From the NCBI GenBank assembly GCA_030141605.1, contig JAQGDQ010000972.1, positions 1-64,000 on the forward strand: a stretch of 64,000 nucleotides of DNA. The letters are read 5' to 3'. The notes under the pieces were generated by a model. That model was not told the DNA's origin. It saw nothing but the letters and a program-made list of their open reading frames with translations, and did not search any database. Both the position numbers and the translations under genes were made by a program. Positions within the stretch are counted from its first letter, which is position 1; the number at the start of each line of letters is the position of its first letter. This document shows positions 1 to 9,430 of this stretch, one piece after another. The stretch comes from Tubiluchus corallicola. Its lineage: Eukaryota > Priapulida > Priapulimorpha > Priapulimorphida > Tubiluchidae.

Positions 1-175
1 CTTCATAAGGTGGTCAGAACAATCTATGGACTCTATTCAGAGAACGTATAGCGCACACTTGGACGTGTGCCTAGGTAAACCGGATATCCCGGAAGCAATG
101 TACAACCCGACTAACCCTGCTTGTGGCAATGGAATTGTCGAATCTCCAGAAGAATGTGATTGTGGATTCGCAGAG
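1..175 (+). CDS. ADAM exon: end of protease domain and start of disintegrin domain
   Basis: Reading frame starts at base 2 (FIRWSEQS...) and is open to a GTAAGC donor after base 175. It carries the linker and the first disintegrin cysteines (ACGNGIVESPEECDCGFAE). The exon start is outside the window or at its edge. Confidence 0.88.
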
Positions 176-1738
176 GTAAGCCCAGAAATGATATACTCTT
201 TTGCTTTTAGTTGTGAATTAGACTTAAAAATTCGTGATCGCGTTGCAGCGTTCAGTGACTCATCTTAAGCGCACGTAGTAGATAAACAATGAAGTTTTCA
301 AAATGTTAAAGAGTTATGAGTCTTCCTTCCATTTATCCATTTCATAATGAAACATCTGTTGTGTGACGTTTCACAAACATGAAATATTACCTATCAAATA
401 AGAAAAATAATTCATACGTGTTCTGATTTGTGTGGAAATTCGTGGTTGCAAATAGTCAGCCAATCATTTGTAGTAATTACCATATATACGTGTGTACAAG
501 TCGACCTTATGTACAAGTTGATGTGCATTTTAAGACCAAAAATTGCATCATTTTATATATTACCTGTGTACAAGTCGACCATAAAATATTAAGATCTTCC
601 AGAGTAAATGATGTCAACAATGGCAGAGTAATAAATCAATAGCCTACTGTGTTAGTGTGTAAGATACGTGCAAGTGTCTAGGCCGAGTACATTATACCTA
701 CCGGATGTATATATATATATATTCATGTTGAGGGCCTTCAATGCAATCCATGATAATGCAGCCTGGCCTTTCATCGCCCATAATTGTTTGGCGTTTCCAA
801 TTTTTGTTAAATTTTAAGCTGTCTCAAGCAGTTTGAAGCAAAGGCTGAAATATTAAGATATATCAAAATTATACATCGGAATCGACATTTACAGACTTCG
901 TCATTCAGCCTTGTTTTTTGTGAATTATTTTGTTTTGATTTGCAGGTTTGCTTATCTAGCTGCTGTGATCCGCATACATGCAAACTGCTGCCAAGAGCCC
1001 ATTGTGATATGGGCGAATGCTGCGACACCACTACATGTCGGGTACAGTAACTTACAGAATAACGCTGGGATTACTTTGCTTTGTATATACGTTTTATAGC
1101 TCCTTTTTTCCAAACTAAAATTCACTTAATAACCCTTATCTAAATAATGAGCTTTGTGATAAGGTAATATTGAAAAATTTCATTAACTTTAATTTTTGAC
1201 TTTTCAATTTTCCTTGTTAGTTGAGAGCGTCTGGACATGCTTGTCGAGAAGGGGAGGATCTCTGTGATTTTACCGAATTTTGCGACGGTATATCCAATAT
1301 CTGCCCATCAGACGTCAGACAACGTAATGGAGAGCCATGTCAAAATAACGAGGTAAAACGTCGTGCACTCATGCTAGACATTTACAGTTTTGAAATACAA
1401 AATGGAGCTAATGATACGATTGCACCAGTCTGTTGCAATTTACGACTCATTGGTCGAGAGAAATAGGTTGACAGAAATAGTTTGATTGTGACGCTCATAT
1501 ACTCAGTAAATTAATTACACTGACGATTCGGTGCTGAGTGTAGTCTGTTCGTTGATTAATTAATTACTTTCTCTTTGCTATGGACAGATGGCTCTGACTG
1601 ACTGACCAGCAGTAAAATATAGGCCGGCTTCAACCACTGGGTTGATAGCTCAAATGGGACAGATACCCACAGTGTGGGCCACACACACGCACGCACGCAC
1701 GCACGCACGCACGCACACACGCACGCACGCACGCACAC

Positions 1739-1832
<94 letters not shown>

Positions 1833-4800
1833 GTGTACAGTGTTCTGGGTTCAAGTACTGGTTAATTCACAATTTTTCAGAGCCTTCTGAATTTAGAATT
1901 GGTCATTTAGTTAGCAGATCAGTCGATTATTTGGCCACTCGATCAATCGTAAACTTTAAAATTTCTAATAAAATATACTTTTTTCAAGAAGGGTCATTGC
2001 TTTCAGTGGCACTTCTGTTTTTTCAAGAAGGTCATTGCTTTCAGTGACATTTCTGTTAGTATTGAAAATTTTGTAGGGATTTTGCTTTGACGGAAAATGC
2101 ATTTCTCATGCCAGTCAGTGTCAGAAACTTTGGGGAACTGGTCCTGGACTTCAACAGTGCTTCGACATCAACAGCAACAATGCTACAGACCTGGGTGATT
2201 GTGGTAAAGATTCAGTGACAGGGGCGTTGAAACTGTGTGAAAAAAAGTAAGAACAGACATTCAACTTACGCCCAGTTTATAACCCCATTTACACTAGGCA
2301 GAAAATATTCTAGCCGTCGTAAACTTTTTAGATCTGGATTTAATGTAAACAGGTACATAGTCGGAGAGACCATTACAGGTAGTGAACTTTCCGTGGCTAC
2401 TCCATATACCTAGCCTTAGAAGATCTGTAAAACCACGACTCGGATTAAAGGAAAAGACAAGCCTTCTGTGATGTTAGGTTTATTTCAATGTTCGGGGGAT
2501 TAAGTAATAAAAGTGTGGTAAGCACTTCGCGTAATTAGTAAAATCACCTTAAAGCCGTGGTCATTTCATTTAGGCGCTCCCATTTTGAACGTTGATTTTG
2601 TTCATCGATTTGAAGAAAAGTAGCGCACTGTCAATTTCCTTCAAAAGTACAACAAATTTTCTACAAAAAAGCAGATAGTAATTTGCACGAATATTAAGTA
2701 CGTTGCAGAAGTTTGAAATAGTTTAGAGAGCACTCACTTACGGAAAGTCACGATGTGCTTACGAATAGTCACGAAGTCCACCAGTTACGTCATAATTTTC
2801 AAATGAACGGCGGCTACCACAGCGCCTGAAAATTTCTATACTGCGGTAGTATAAATTAATTATGAGCTTTAGAAACAGTTCTTGGAATTTTTTTGTTATC
2901 TATTTCTAATTTTAAGTTATAACAGTAAAATAAACTCAACATGCTAAGTGGCTCGTCCCTTCCTTTAAATCGGATTAAATTTTTGTCATGTTCTTTTAAA
3001 ACAGCAACGCCCTGCCGAGTACCGTTCATTGAGCGGAGAGGCCCAGTGTATTTTTAATGAAACAGAAGCAAAAATCTCTATGTCTACATTTAGTGTGAAC
3101 AGTAATAAAGTAGACAAAGTCATTACAGATGTGAAAGGGATTAAGAAGATCCAGGACGCGTTTCGTATATTCTCTGTAGTGTGAATATGGCTTTAGCCAC
3201 CATTTGTTAAAACGCGCTGAAACGTCTGTGAAAGGTGCGCCGTTAGTATCAAAAATCACATTGATGACAAGTTGACATGCATTATATTTTATTGTTTTCT
3301 TTGTAAAGGGAACTTTAGCCCTTTCTGATGTACACAAAATCTAAGTGGCAATGTTCACATATTTATCCCCATTTTAGGGACATCCTTTGCGGTAGGCTAT
3401 CCTGTGAGACTTACCAAGAAAAAACTGAATCTGCTCTTGGATTTGCCACAAGCCATAAGAAAGAGAGACCTATATACAAGCTGGACCCGTCAACAGGACA
3501 GCTAACTGGCTGCATGCTGGCGTGGTTTGATTTTACTACAGAAGTGCTTGACCCTGGACTTTCACCAAATGGTGCAAAATGTGGGGACGATAAGGTAAGA
3601 AAGTATTGGACAAACTAATTGGTGATGGGGAAAGCGAATTCTTAAAATAAAAATAACAGCCAGCACTCACTTAAGCAAAGGCACTCGTTTTATTCAGACA
3701 CAACACCTGCAACGTTTCGACACAGTTAAGGTCATGTTCGTTCAATAATCCACCTAAGTAAAATACAGTGTAAATACAAAAATATACATTGTGGCAGGCA
3801 AACAAGACAAATACTATATTGTAAACTTACATATCGTGTAAAACAAAGCCAAATGACAGAAAAAACAAGGCGATCTTACTCTAACATAAGTCAATCTTTG
3901 ACCATTGCCAGTTGACATCTAGGAATGAAACAGTTCTCGTAGTTGGACTTTTCCTACCTACAGTGTTTGATATTGAACGACTCCAACAGGCATTGGTCAA
4001 ATTCAAAACAGAAAAGTGCTGCAAATCCTACAATAGTTGAGGGAGGATAATTTCGAATTCATCCAGGCTGAGACACCTCTGCCGATCAATTGTATCATCA
4101 TGGAGGACTATACTTGATAATGAAAGAGGTACTGGTCCCGCCATAATCAACTACACTGAGTTGCCAGTTACTGCTAGATTCCAGCTTGCAGAGTGCCAAA
4201 CCAACTGAGTGACAAAATGAAATAATTTATAATATTTTCGGCAGACCGTTAGATTCAATTAGAGTTATTCTGGCAGGAACTAAATCTCGTAGCTGAAACA
4301 GTAGTTACGTAATTCGAAACTAGAGGGCAGTTCGTGGTTTGAAATTGAACGACATTACCGATTTGTTGTTCTATATAACATATAGTAATAGGCACGTTAT
4401 TGCCGTCAATAAACAATTTGCCGACCGTTGCATTAAATTTCACTTTTCTACTGGCCTTACAGACTTCATGCGCAATAGTTTTATATTTCTTCTTAAATTC
4501 ACGATCCTGCTTCGTAAGATCATCTGATAAAAAACTTTCCCAGCTAGCTTCCGCATTTTGGATTCCTGTACTATATCTGATTTTACCTTGTGGCTGTAGC
4601 AACGGACTTCAGTCACGGAGCGATTTTAATCAAGGATTCGAGTGAAGAGACTTCTAATTCATTCTTCAAAAAAACTTCAACACTTTTTGTAGAGTAATCT
4701 CACTCGGTGACTCCTGCAGACCATGAATCTTAAAATTATATTGCCCCAAGTAGCGTTCTGTTTGCAGAAGTGATGCTTTTAAAGTTTCAGTCTTATTATG

Positions 4801-6876
4801 CGATATACGAAGCTTAGTGTACAGGCAGTCGAAAATTCGCATTTACCAATTCCTACAATGGTGCTTTTGATTCCATCGTCCAGTGCTACTTTAGCAGAAA
4901 TCTTGCCAAATCTTGCTTCCACGATAATATTTATTTCGTTAAAAGACAAGAAAACCCTTTGCTTACATAAAAATAAAAAAAATCATTTTGAAATTTTGTG
5001 TCGCCTCATGCTGTGCCTTAGTGCACTCAGAACACCGTATAAAATTTAAAAATTTAAATTCTCACGATGATGGTAAGTCGTGTGAAACAAGTTTAGATGT
5101 CATTGTGCAAAGTCTGAAAAATAATCAGAGCATCGTAACGCCCTCTTTACTAACTAACTAAAATAAGAAATTAATATATCTTGTTAATAAGATTAATAAT
5201 ATGTTTTTGGTGAGTCAGTAGTGGACACTGGAAAGGTTTCAGTGACGTTTAGCCAGTTACCGCGAACATTTTAAATTATTAAGAATTTTCTTCTCTAGTT
5301 GCGCAAACAGAGTCTCTCAAGCAGGTAAGCGTAATAGAAAGTAATATAACTTTGCGTGGAAAGTTTTTTGGGACTGACTTTAAAACAGTTTTTTCTGCCC
5401 GTTAAGTTTGTCCATGAAAGCGTCAAAAATTACAGTTGTCTTGATCTTGGAACTGGCCCTGAGACTTTTTGTCACTCGTCTGCAGTGCCTGATAGCCCCA
5501 ACATAATGCTTACAGATGAATCACGTAATTACTATATTGACGAGGTATAGAATTATTTTTCAGTAAGCACTTATTACTTGTGAACATCACTAGCTAGCCT
5601 CTATGTGCAGCAACTCGTATTTTATAAAGAAGCCATTTTCGACCTTTCTCAGAGCAATAAGCGAACACGTCTGCTCTGAACGCAATCTAGGTCACCAAAT
5701 GATGGGTCGGCGACTGCTGGCCGTTTTTGTTTTCAATTTAGCAACGTGAATGTTGTTTTGGCTAAAGTTTACTTTTCCCCCCACACACAGGAAATTAGTC
5801 CGTGATGCCGATTAGGGTTAGAGCTAGGGTTAGAGTGCGATTAGGGTTAGGGTATATAAATTATGTGGGGACTGCTTCCGTTGTTTAATACTTTTTTTAT
5901 TTATTTTGAAAGATGTGTCTAAATCAGCAGTGCGTCTCAGCAGAAGAAGTGAGGAGAATGGTAAGTCTCAGCAAATCTCAATTTGAATTTACTCCATACT
6001 CTTTAATTAATTAGCACGAAGTAACTTGAAAGCGAATCAATTTTTCTAATGTGTGTGTGTGAGTGTGTGAGTAGCATAATTTGGTCACGTGGTGAAATTA
6101 TTGAAGTTGATGAAATTATTATCATGCAAGCAAATAGCTAAGCGCTTTTTGTAACCAAAATTAAGCAAGAGTGGACCTTTACCCTATGACCTGGCTATTA
6201 CTGGTGATAGCAGCTGGATGGGTGACCGGCAGGATAACCGTTTTGTTCTGCTGTATTGCTTGTGGCGATTTCTTTCGGTACTTTTAAATTACTGAGGCTT
6301 TAATTATTATTATATAAATGTGAATGCTACATCTGGGGGTTGTGCGTTTTTGTATATAGTAATACGTTTTATTAATTTTTGTATTATGCTATAGTCTTTG
6401 TTTTGTGCATTTTTAAAAAACATCGGAACGTAAAGCATTCCAACTGGTTTAATATTATTCTTGATAAAGAGGTAAGTGTCGGTCATGCCACAACCATTAA
6501 GCATGGACATCAGATGTAGAATTGCGTTTAGTGCCTACACTGTATAAACAAAAACAACAAGAACAACAGCCAGAGTTGGGTCGAGACACTCGGCCAAAAA
6601 TAGTGGAGGATGTCCTTGCTTTTGTTTTCTGAGGTAAACTGCTTCATAAGATATTTGTTTTAACTAATTTTGAGGGTTTTTACAATTTTTCAGAACTGTT
6701 TTACTGCGCATGACTGTTTGACACCAACGGGAGAGAAAGATGGCAATAATGAACAACCGGTGAAGAGTGACACGAAGCCAAGGCTGAAAGCTATATTAAC
6801 TGATGTCAAACAACTTGCCCAGGATATTGGCGAGATAGAAGATGACATTGCAGAACTCATAGAGGACTTACATTAG
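1..6876 (+). CDS. ADAM-family metalloprotease-disintegrin, 3' half (7 exons)
   Basis: Seven exons join in frame: 1-175, 946-1041, 1221-1352, 2077-2246, 3378-3594, 5913-5960 and 6694-6876 (stop TAG). Every junction has GT-AG ends; all are phase 0 except 2246/3378, where two bases plus one complete a Lys codon. The product starts in the end of a reprolysin domain (RWSEQS...), continues through a disintegrin domain opening with CGNGIVESPEECDCG, a disintegrin loop with DLCDFTEFCDG, and an ADAM cysteine-rich domain (GFCFDGKC, CGRLSCETY, NGAKCGDDK, MCLNQQC). ADAMs shed or cleave cell-surface and matrix proteins, and the disintegrin part can bind integrins. The HExxH catalytic site lies upstream of the window. 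The last exon ends in an acidic helix without a transmembrane segment, so a secreted form is inferred. The orthologue within the ADAM family is not resolved; a P-III metalloprotease-like secreted protein has the same architecture. Confidence 0.9.
946..1041 (+). CDS. ADAM exon: disintegrin domain, part 2
   Basis: A 96-nt phase-0 exon between a TTTGCAG acceptor and a GTACAG donor. The 32 residues include VCLSSCCDPHTCKL and GECCDTTTCR, the regular disintegrin cysteine spacing (CC followed by C and CC). Confidence 0.88.
1221..1352 (+). CDS. ADAM exon: disintegrin loop
   Basis: A 132-nt phase-0 exon between TTGTTAG and GTAAAA. It encodes ACREGEDLCDFTEFCDG and CPSDVRQRNGEPC, the disintegrin loop and the join to the cysteine-rich domain. 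The usual loop position reads DLCD where most ADAMs have xECD, so no RGD is present. Confidence 0.88.
1646..1858 (+). repeat. tRNA-like (SINE-type) sequence split by a CA/CACG microsatellite
   Basis: A box-A-like word TAGCTCAAATGGG sits at 1646-1658 and a box-B-like word GGGTTCAAGTAC at 1847-1858. Between them is a pure ACGC/CA microsatellite (1681-1830). This reads as a tRNA-derived SINE head or tRNA relic whose middle has been expanded. Confidence in the tRNA origin is modest. Confidence 0.4.
1681..1830. repeat. (CACG)n/(CA)n microsatellite, 150 bp
   Basis: Continuous ACGC tetranucleotides, then about 45 CA dinucleotides, inside an ADAM intron. The long His/Thr and Cys/Val reading frames here are products of the repeat. 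Confidence 0.97.
1979..2056. repeat. 39-bp tandem duplication
   Basis: Two copies of TTTTCAAGAAGGGTCATTGC... with a single deleted G and two substitutions in the second copy, ending about 20 bases before the acceptor of the 2077 exon. Confidence 0.85.
2077..2246 (+). CDS. ADAM exon: cysteine-rich domain, part 1
   Basis: A 170-nt exon after TTTTGTAG and before GTAAGA; the last codon is split (two bases here). It encodes GFCFDGKCISHASQCQKLWG and ends ALKLCEKK. It contains an NAT glycosylation sequon. A 39-bp imperfect tandem duplication lies just before the acceptor. Confidence 0.87.
2442..2806. repeat. dispersed repeat, copy A
   Basis: Shares blocks with 30421-31042: GATTAAAGGAAAA at the start, GTAATTAGTAAAATCA in the middle, and GTCCACCAG followed by TTACGTCAT at the end. 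Copy A is shorter. No coding content is visible. It lies in an ADAM intron. Confidence 0.55.
3378..3594 (+). CDS. ADAM exon: cysteine-rich domain, part 2
   Basis: A 217-nt exon after CCATTTTAG and before GTAAGA. Its first base completes the Lys codon of the previous exon. It encodes DILCGRLSCETYQEK and ends LSPNGAKCGDDK, the conserved end of the ADAM cysteine-rich domain. Confidence 0.87.
3650..4870 (-). mobile_element. decayed LINE ORF1-like fragment with flanking repeat sequence
   Basis: On the minus strand, frames between about 4870 and 4255 give LLQTERYLGQYNFKIHGLQE, like the RRNNLRIHG region of LINE ORF1 proteins, and then DDLTKQDREFKKKYKT followed by KLFIDGN, like the DDLTK/LYVNG region often found at the end of such ORFs. 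Stops and frame changes interrupt it. At 3700-3735 (+) CAACGTTTCGACACAGTTAAG resembles terminal sequence common in retroelements, perhaps Penelope-like. The assignment is by eye only. Confidence 0.45.
5389..5544 (+). CDS. possible cassette exon in the ADAM gene
   Basis: A 156-nt stretch is open in phase 0 on both sides, between TTTAAAACAG and a GTATAG donor. It would insert 52 residues containing NYSCLDLGTGPETFCHSS between GAKCGDDK and MCLNQQC. The neighbouring exons join naturally without it, the acceptor has a weak pyrimidine tract, and I recognise no domain. It may be an alternative exon or a chance ORF. Confidence 0.2.
5767..5880. repeat. TTAGGG-cored MITE-like element, copy 1
   Basis: CCCCCCACACACA plus GAAATTAGT at the left, then GATTAGGGTTAG-type repeats, then GGGTATATAAATTATGTGGGGA at the right. 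The same order of parts occurs at 13466-13605. The terminal inverted repeat is eroded in this copy. Confidence 0.6.
5913..5960 (+). CDS. ADAM micro-exon
   Basis: A 48-nt phase-0 exon between TTTTGAAAG and GTAAGT. It encodes MCLNQQCVSAEEVRRM, which continues NGAKCGDDK of the previous exon into the EGF-like linker typical of ADAMs. Confidence 0.83.
6155..6245 (+). repeat. 5S rRNA-like fragment (5S-derived SINE or pseudogene)
   Basis: ATTAAGC, CCTGGCTATTACT and GGATGGGTGACCGGCAGGATAACC follow the order of the 5S internal promoter (AGTTAAGC, CTGGTTAGTACT, GGATGGGTGACCGCC). The 5' half of 5S is missing or unrecognisable. Confidence 0.5.
6694..6876 (+). CDS. ADAM terminal coding exon
   Basis: Begins after ACAATTTTTCAG, phase 0, and ends at TAG 6874-6876. 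It adds NCFTAHDCLTPTG and then a charged tail ending IGEIEDDIAELIEDLH. The tail looks like an acidic amphipathic helix; there is no hydrophobic span and no SH3-binding cytoplasmic tail. Confidence 0.82.
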   Translation, partial: NCFTAHDCLTPTGEKDGNNEQPVKSDTKPRLKAILTDVKQLAQDIGEIEDDIAELIEDLH

Positions 6877-7237
6877 TAGAATCTTGATGCTGGAAGTCAT
6901 TTAAACTTGCATGAAAACATGACAACGGAAGGATTTATATGAAGTTTCTGTGCTTCTTGCTAGAACATGTTTAGTCATTTCTCAGTAAATATGACTTAAC
7001 AAATTTAACGTTACCAAAAATTGCTGTGCAGTTCAGAGTCTTCAGACACACTAAAACTAGTAAAATAGCGGTAGGCTTATTGAATCTATTTAAATTATTA
7101 CACGTATTTATAAATTTGTATTCGTTATTTTTGTCTGTGTAGTGCAAATTTGTATAACACTGTGAATGTGCAACGCTTATTAGTTTGTCAATTAATGATT
7201 GTCTATACTTGTTTTTATGAAATGTAACACGCAGGTA

Positions 7238-7243
7238 AATAAA
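7238..7243 (+). terminator. candidate polyadenylation signal of the ADAM gene
   Basis: AATAAA lies about 360 bases after the stop codon in AT-rich 3' sequence. Other AATAAA words follow near 7305 and 7342, so the used site is not certain. Confidence 0.45.
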
Positions 7244-7420
7244 TAGAATTATGTAGTTTAATAATTTATATATTATTACGAATATAACAGAAAATTTAAA
7301 ATAAATAATTAGTTCTTACAGATGCGTTTGTTCTTCTTACAATAAAATTTCTTTTTTATTGTGGCAAAATGTGTACACATATATTATCTTATTGAAAATA
7401 AAGTAGTGAACCACTATAAT

Positions 7421-7554
7421 TTTTTCACCACGAGCTTTCGTCAAACACGGACTACGTCAGCTGAATTCTACTTGTATGGTATTTCAACATCTAGGCCATA
7501 AAAGTAGAATTCAGTTGACGAAGTCCGTGAATGACGAAAGCTCCAGTGAAAAAT
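7421..7554. repeat. 134-bp imperfect palindrome (hairpin/foldback element)
   Basis: Two 52-base arms, 7421-7472 and 7503-7554, are reverse complements with about six mismatches around a 30-base loop. Arm words are GAGCTTTCGTCA, CACGGACT and CTGAATTCTACT. It lies about 180 bp downstream of the ADAM polyadenylation signal. A foldback or MITE-type repeat is the likely nature. Confidence 0.8.
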
Positions 7555-8820
7555 ATTTTTTTGAGACTTAATGGGTATACTTTGTCTTCTTTATGATTAT
7601 GATCATAGTAAGTTTCAGAAGAGAACTATCTTATTTTCAAGCGAGCCACTATAAAATTTAAACCATATGAAGTAGACTTTATTGTCTCTCGGTTACATTG
7701 TTTTGAACATTTTTGCAACATGTTTACTCCTAGTTTCTTTTGGTTTGAAGTCAGGGGAACTGAGACGCGTTTACAATCGTGACTAAAGTATGGTAACGCT
7801 TATGTGAGGGTTCATTACGTAGCGTCATGCAAAAATGATGTCACGGATACAGAAATCATAAAAATCGTATTGTTAAATGGAAGGACTTTACCAGAATGCA
7901 ATTAAGCAGAGCAAACCTAGAAAAATATTAAAGTGGCATAAGTGTGAAATAGATATGGGTAAAAATTTATCAAAGCAAAGCATGGCTGATGTTTACCCGA
8001 TGTTTTTATACTGTAATTTTTTTACTGTACTGTAAGGTTGCTTTTGGGGTATTTTTGTAGGGCCCTGGGTGTAAATGCGCCATTTGAACCCACTGTAATT
8101 CTTTGCACTGATATAATAAGATATGGACCTATAGTTGTTTGCCTGTGTGTCTAGCAACCAAAGGTAAGCAACATTAAACCTGCTCAGTAAGTGGATTGGT
8201 GATCTCCAGGGATGCTGTTGCTGGAAGGTTTCATTTGTCATATTATCTTAAGCCATTTAACTACTCGAAGGAGAATATTATCGCGCAGCAAAATTGCATA
8301 AGTAGAGAAATATGAGATTCTGTAGTTACCAATCAAGAAATTAAGATCTATCGTACTTATACACCATGTTTTATGTTGCACAACGCTACCCACGACTCTA
8401 TTCACGATGAAAATGACAATAATAGGTATCGTTTTCTAACTTGTTCACTGTTCAAGACGATAGAGCGATCAGTCAACGAGAAGATGAATTATAGTGTGTC
8501 AAAAAAGAAAAAAAAACGGTCACGTGACAATTTCAAAAGCTCCTGATTAATGTGTCTAAAGAGTTACCTCTGTTGCAGCAACAGTTATCATGATGAAGTA
8601 CTTGACGCGGTTTTGATTGGACAGAGCAGTTTTATTCATGATCTAGTGAATGAGTATAAAAGAGTAGCTAGAGCGAATTGAGAAATTACTCATTGTAGAG
8701 GCCACTAATAGAGATTATTATACTTTCCGCTATGTGGAGAGAAAGACCTGATGTCGTTCGTGTCTAATGAAAAATAAAAAACTTACTGCAGACAACCAAG
8801 AATTTGAAAGCTAAAATAGT
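7555..8820. other. no gene seen
   Basis: AT-rich unique-looking sequence. The only ORF is an 82-codon minus-strand frame at 7993-8241 without recognisable domains or splice context. Confidence 0.5.
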
Positions 8821-8825
8821 GTCGT

Positions 8826-9425
8826 TAGTAAGTAAAAGTAAAAGTAAATTAAGTGAAGTGAAGTGAAGTGAAGTGAAGTGAAGTAAAGTAAAGTAAAGTA
8901 AAGTAAAGTAAAGTAAAGTAAAGTAAAGTAAAGTAAAGTAAAGTAAAGTAAAGTAAAGTAAAGTAAAGTAAAGTAAAGTAAAGTAAAGTAAAGTAAAGTA
9001 AAGTAAAGTAAAGTAAAGTAAAGTAAAGTAAAGTAAAGTAAAGTAAAGTAAAGTAAAGTAAAGTAAAGTAAAGTAAAGTAAAGTAAAGTAAAGTAAAGTA
9101 AAGTAAAGTAAAGTAAAGTAAAGTAAAGTAAAGTAAAGTAAAGTAAAGTAAAGTAAAGTAAAGTAAAGTAAAGTAAAGTAAAGTAAAGTAAAGTAAAGTA
9201 AAGTAAAGTAAAGTAAAGTAAAGTAAAGTAAAGTAAAGTAAAGTAAAGTAAAGTAAAGTAAAATGGAGTGGAGTGGGGTGGAGCGGAGTGGAGCAGAGCA
9301 GCAAAGGAAAGTAAAGAAAAGTAAAACATAGTAAACTAAAGAATAGGAAAAGAAAAGACAAGAAATGAAAGGAACAGAAAAGAAAAGTAAAGCAAAGCAA
9401 AGCAAAGTAAAGAGTAGTAAAGTAA
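8826..9425. repeat. (AAAGT)n pentanucleotide array, about 600 bp
   Basis: AAGTG units at 8852-8880, then about 76 near-perfect AAGTA units to about 9260, then degenerate AAAGT/GGAGT variants. The top strand is almost free of C. All three minus-strand frames are open because the complement has no stop codon, giving the artefactual LLYFT repeats. Confidence 0.97.
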
Positions 9426-9430
9426 AGCTA

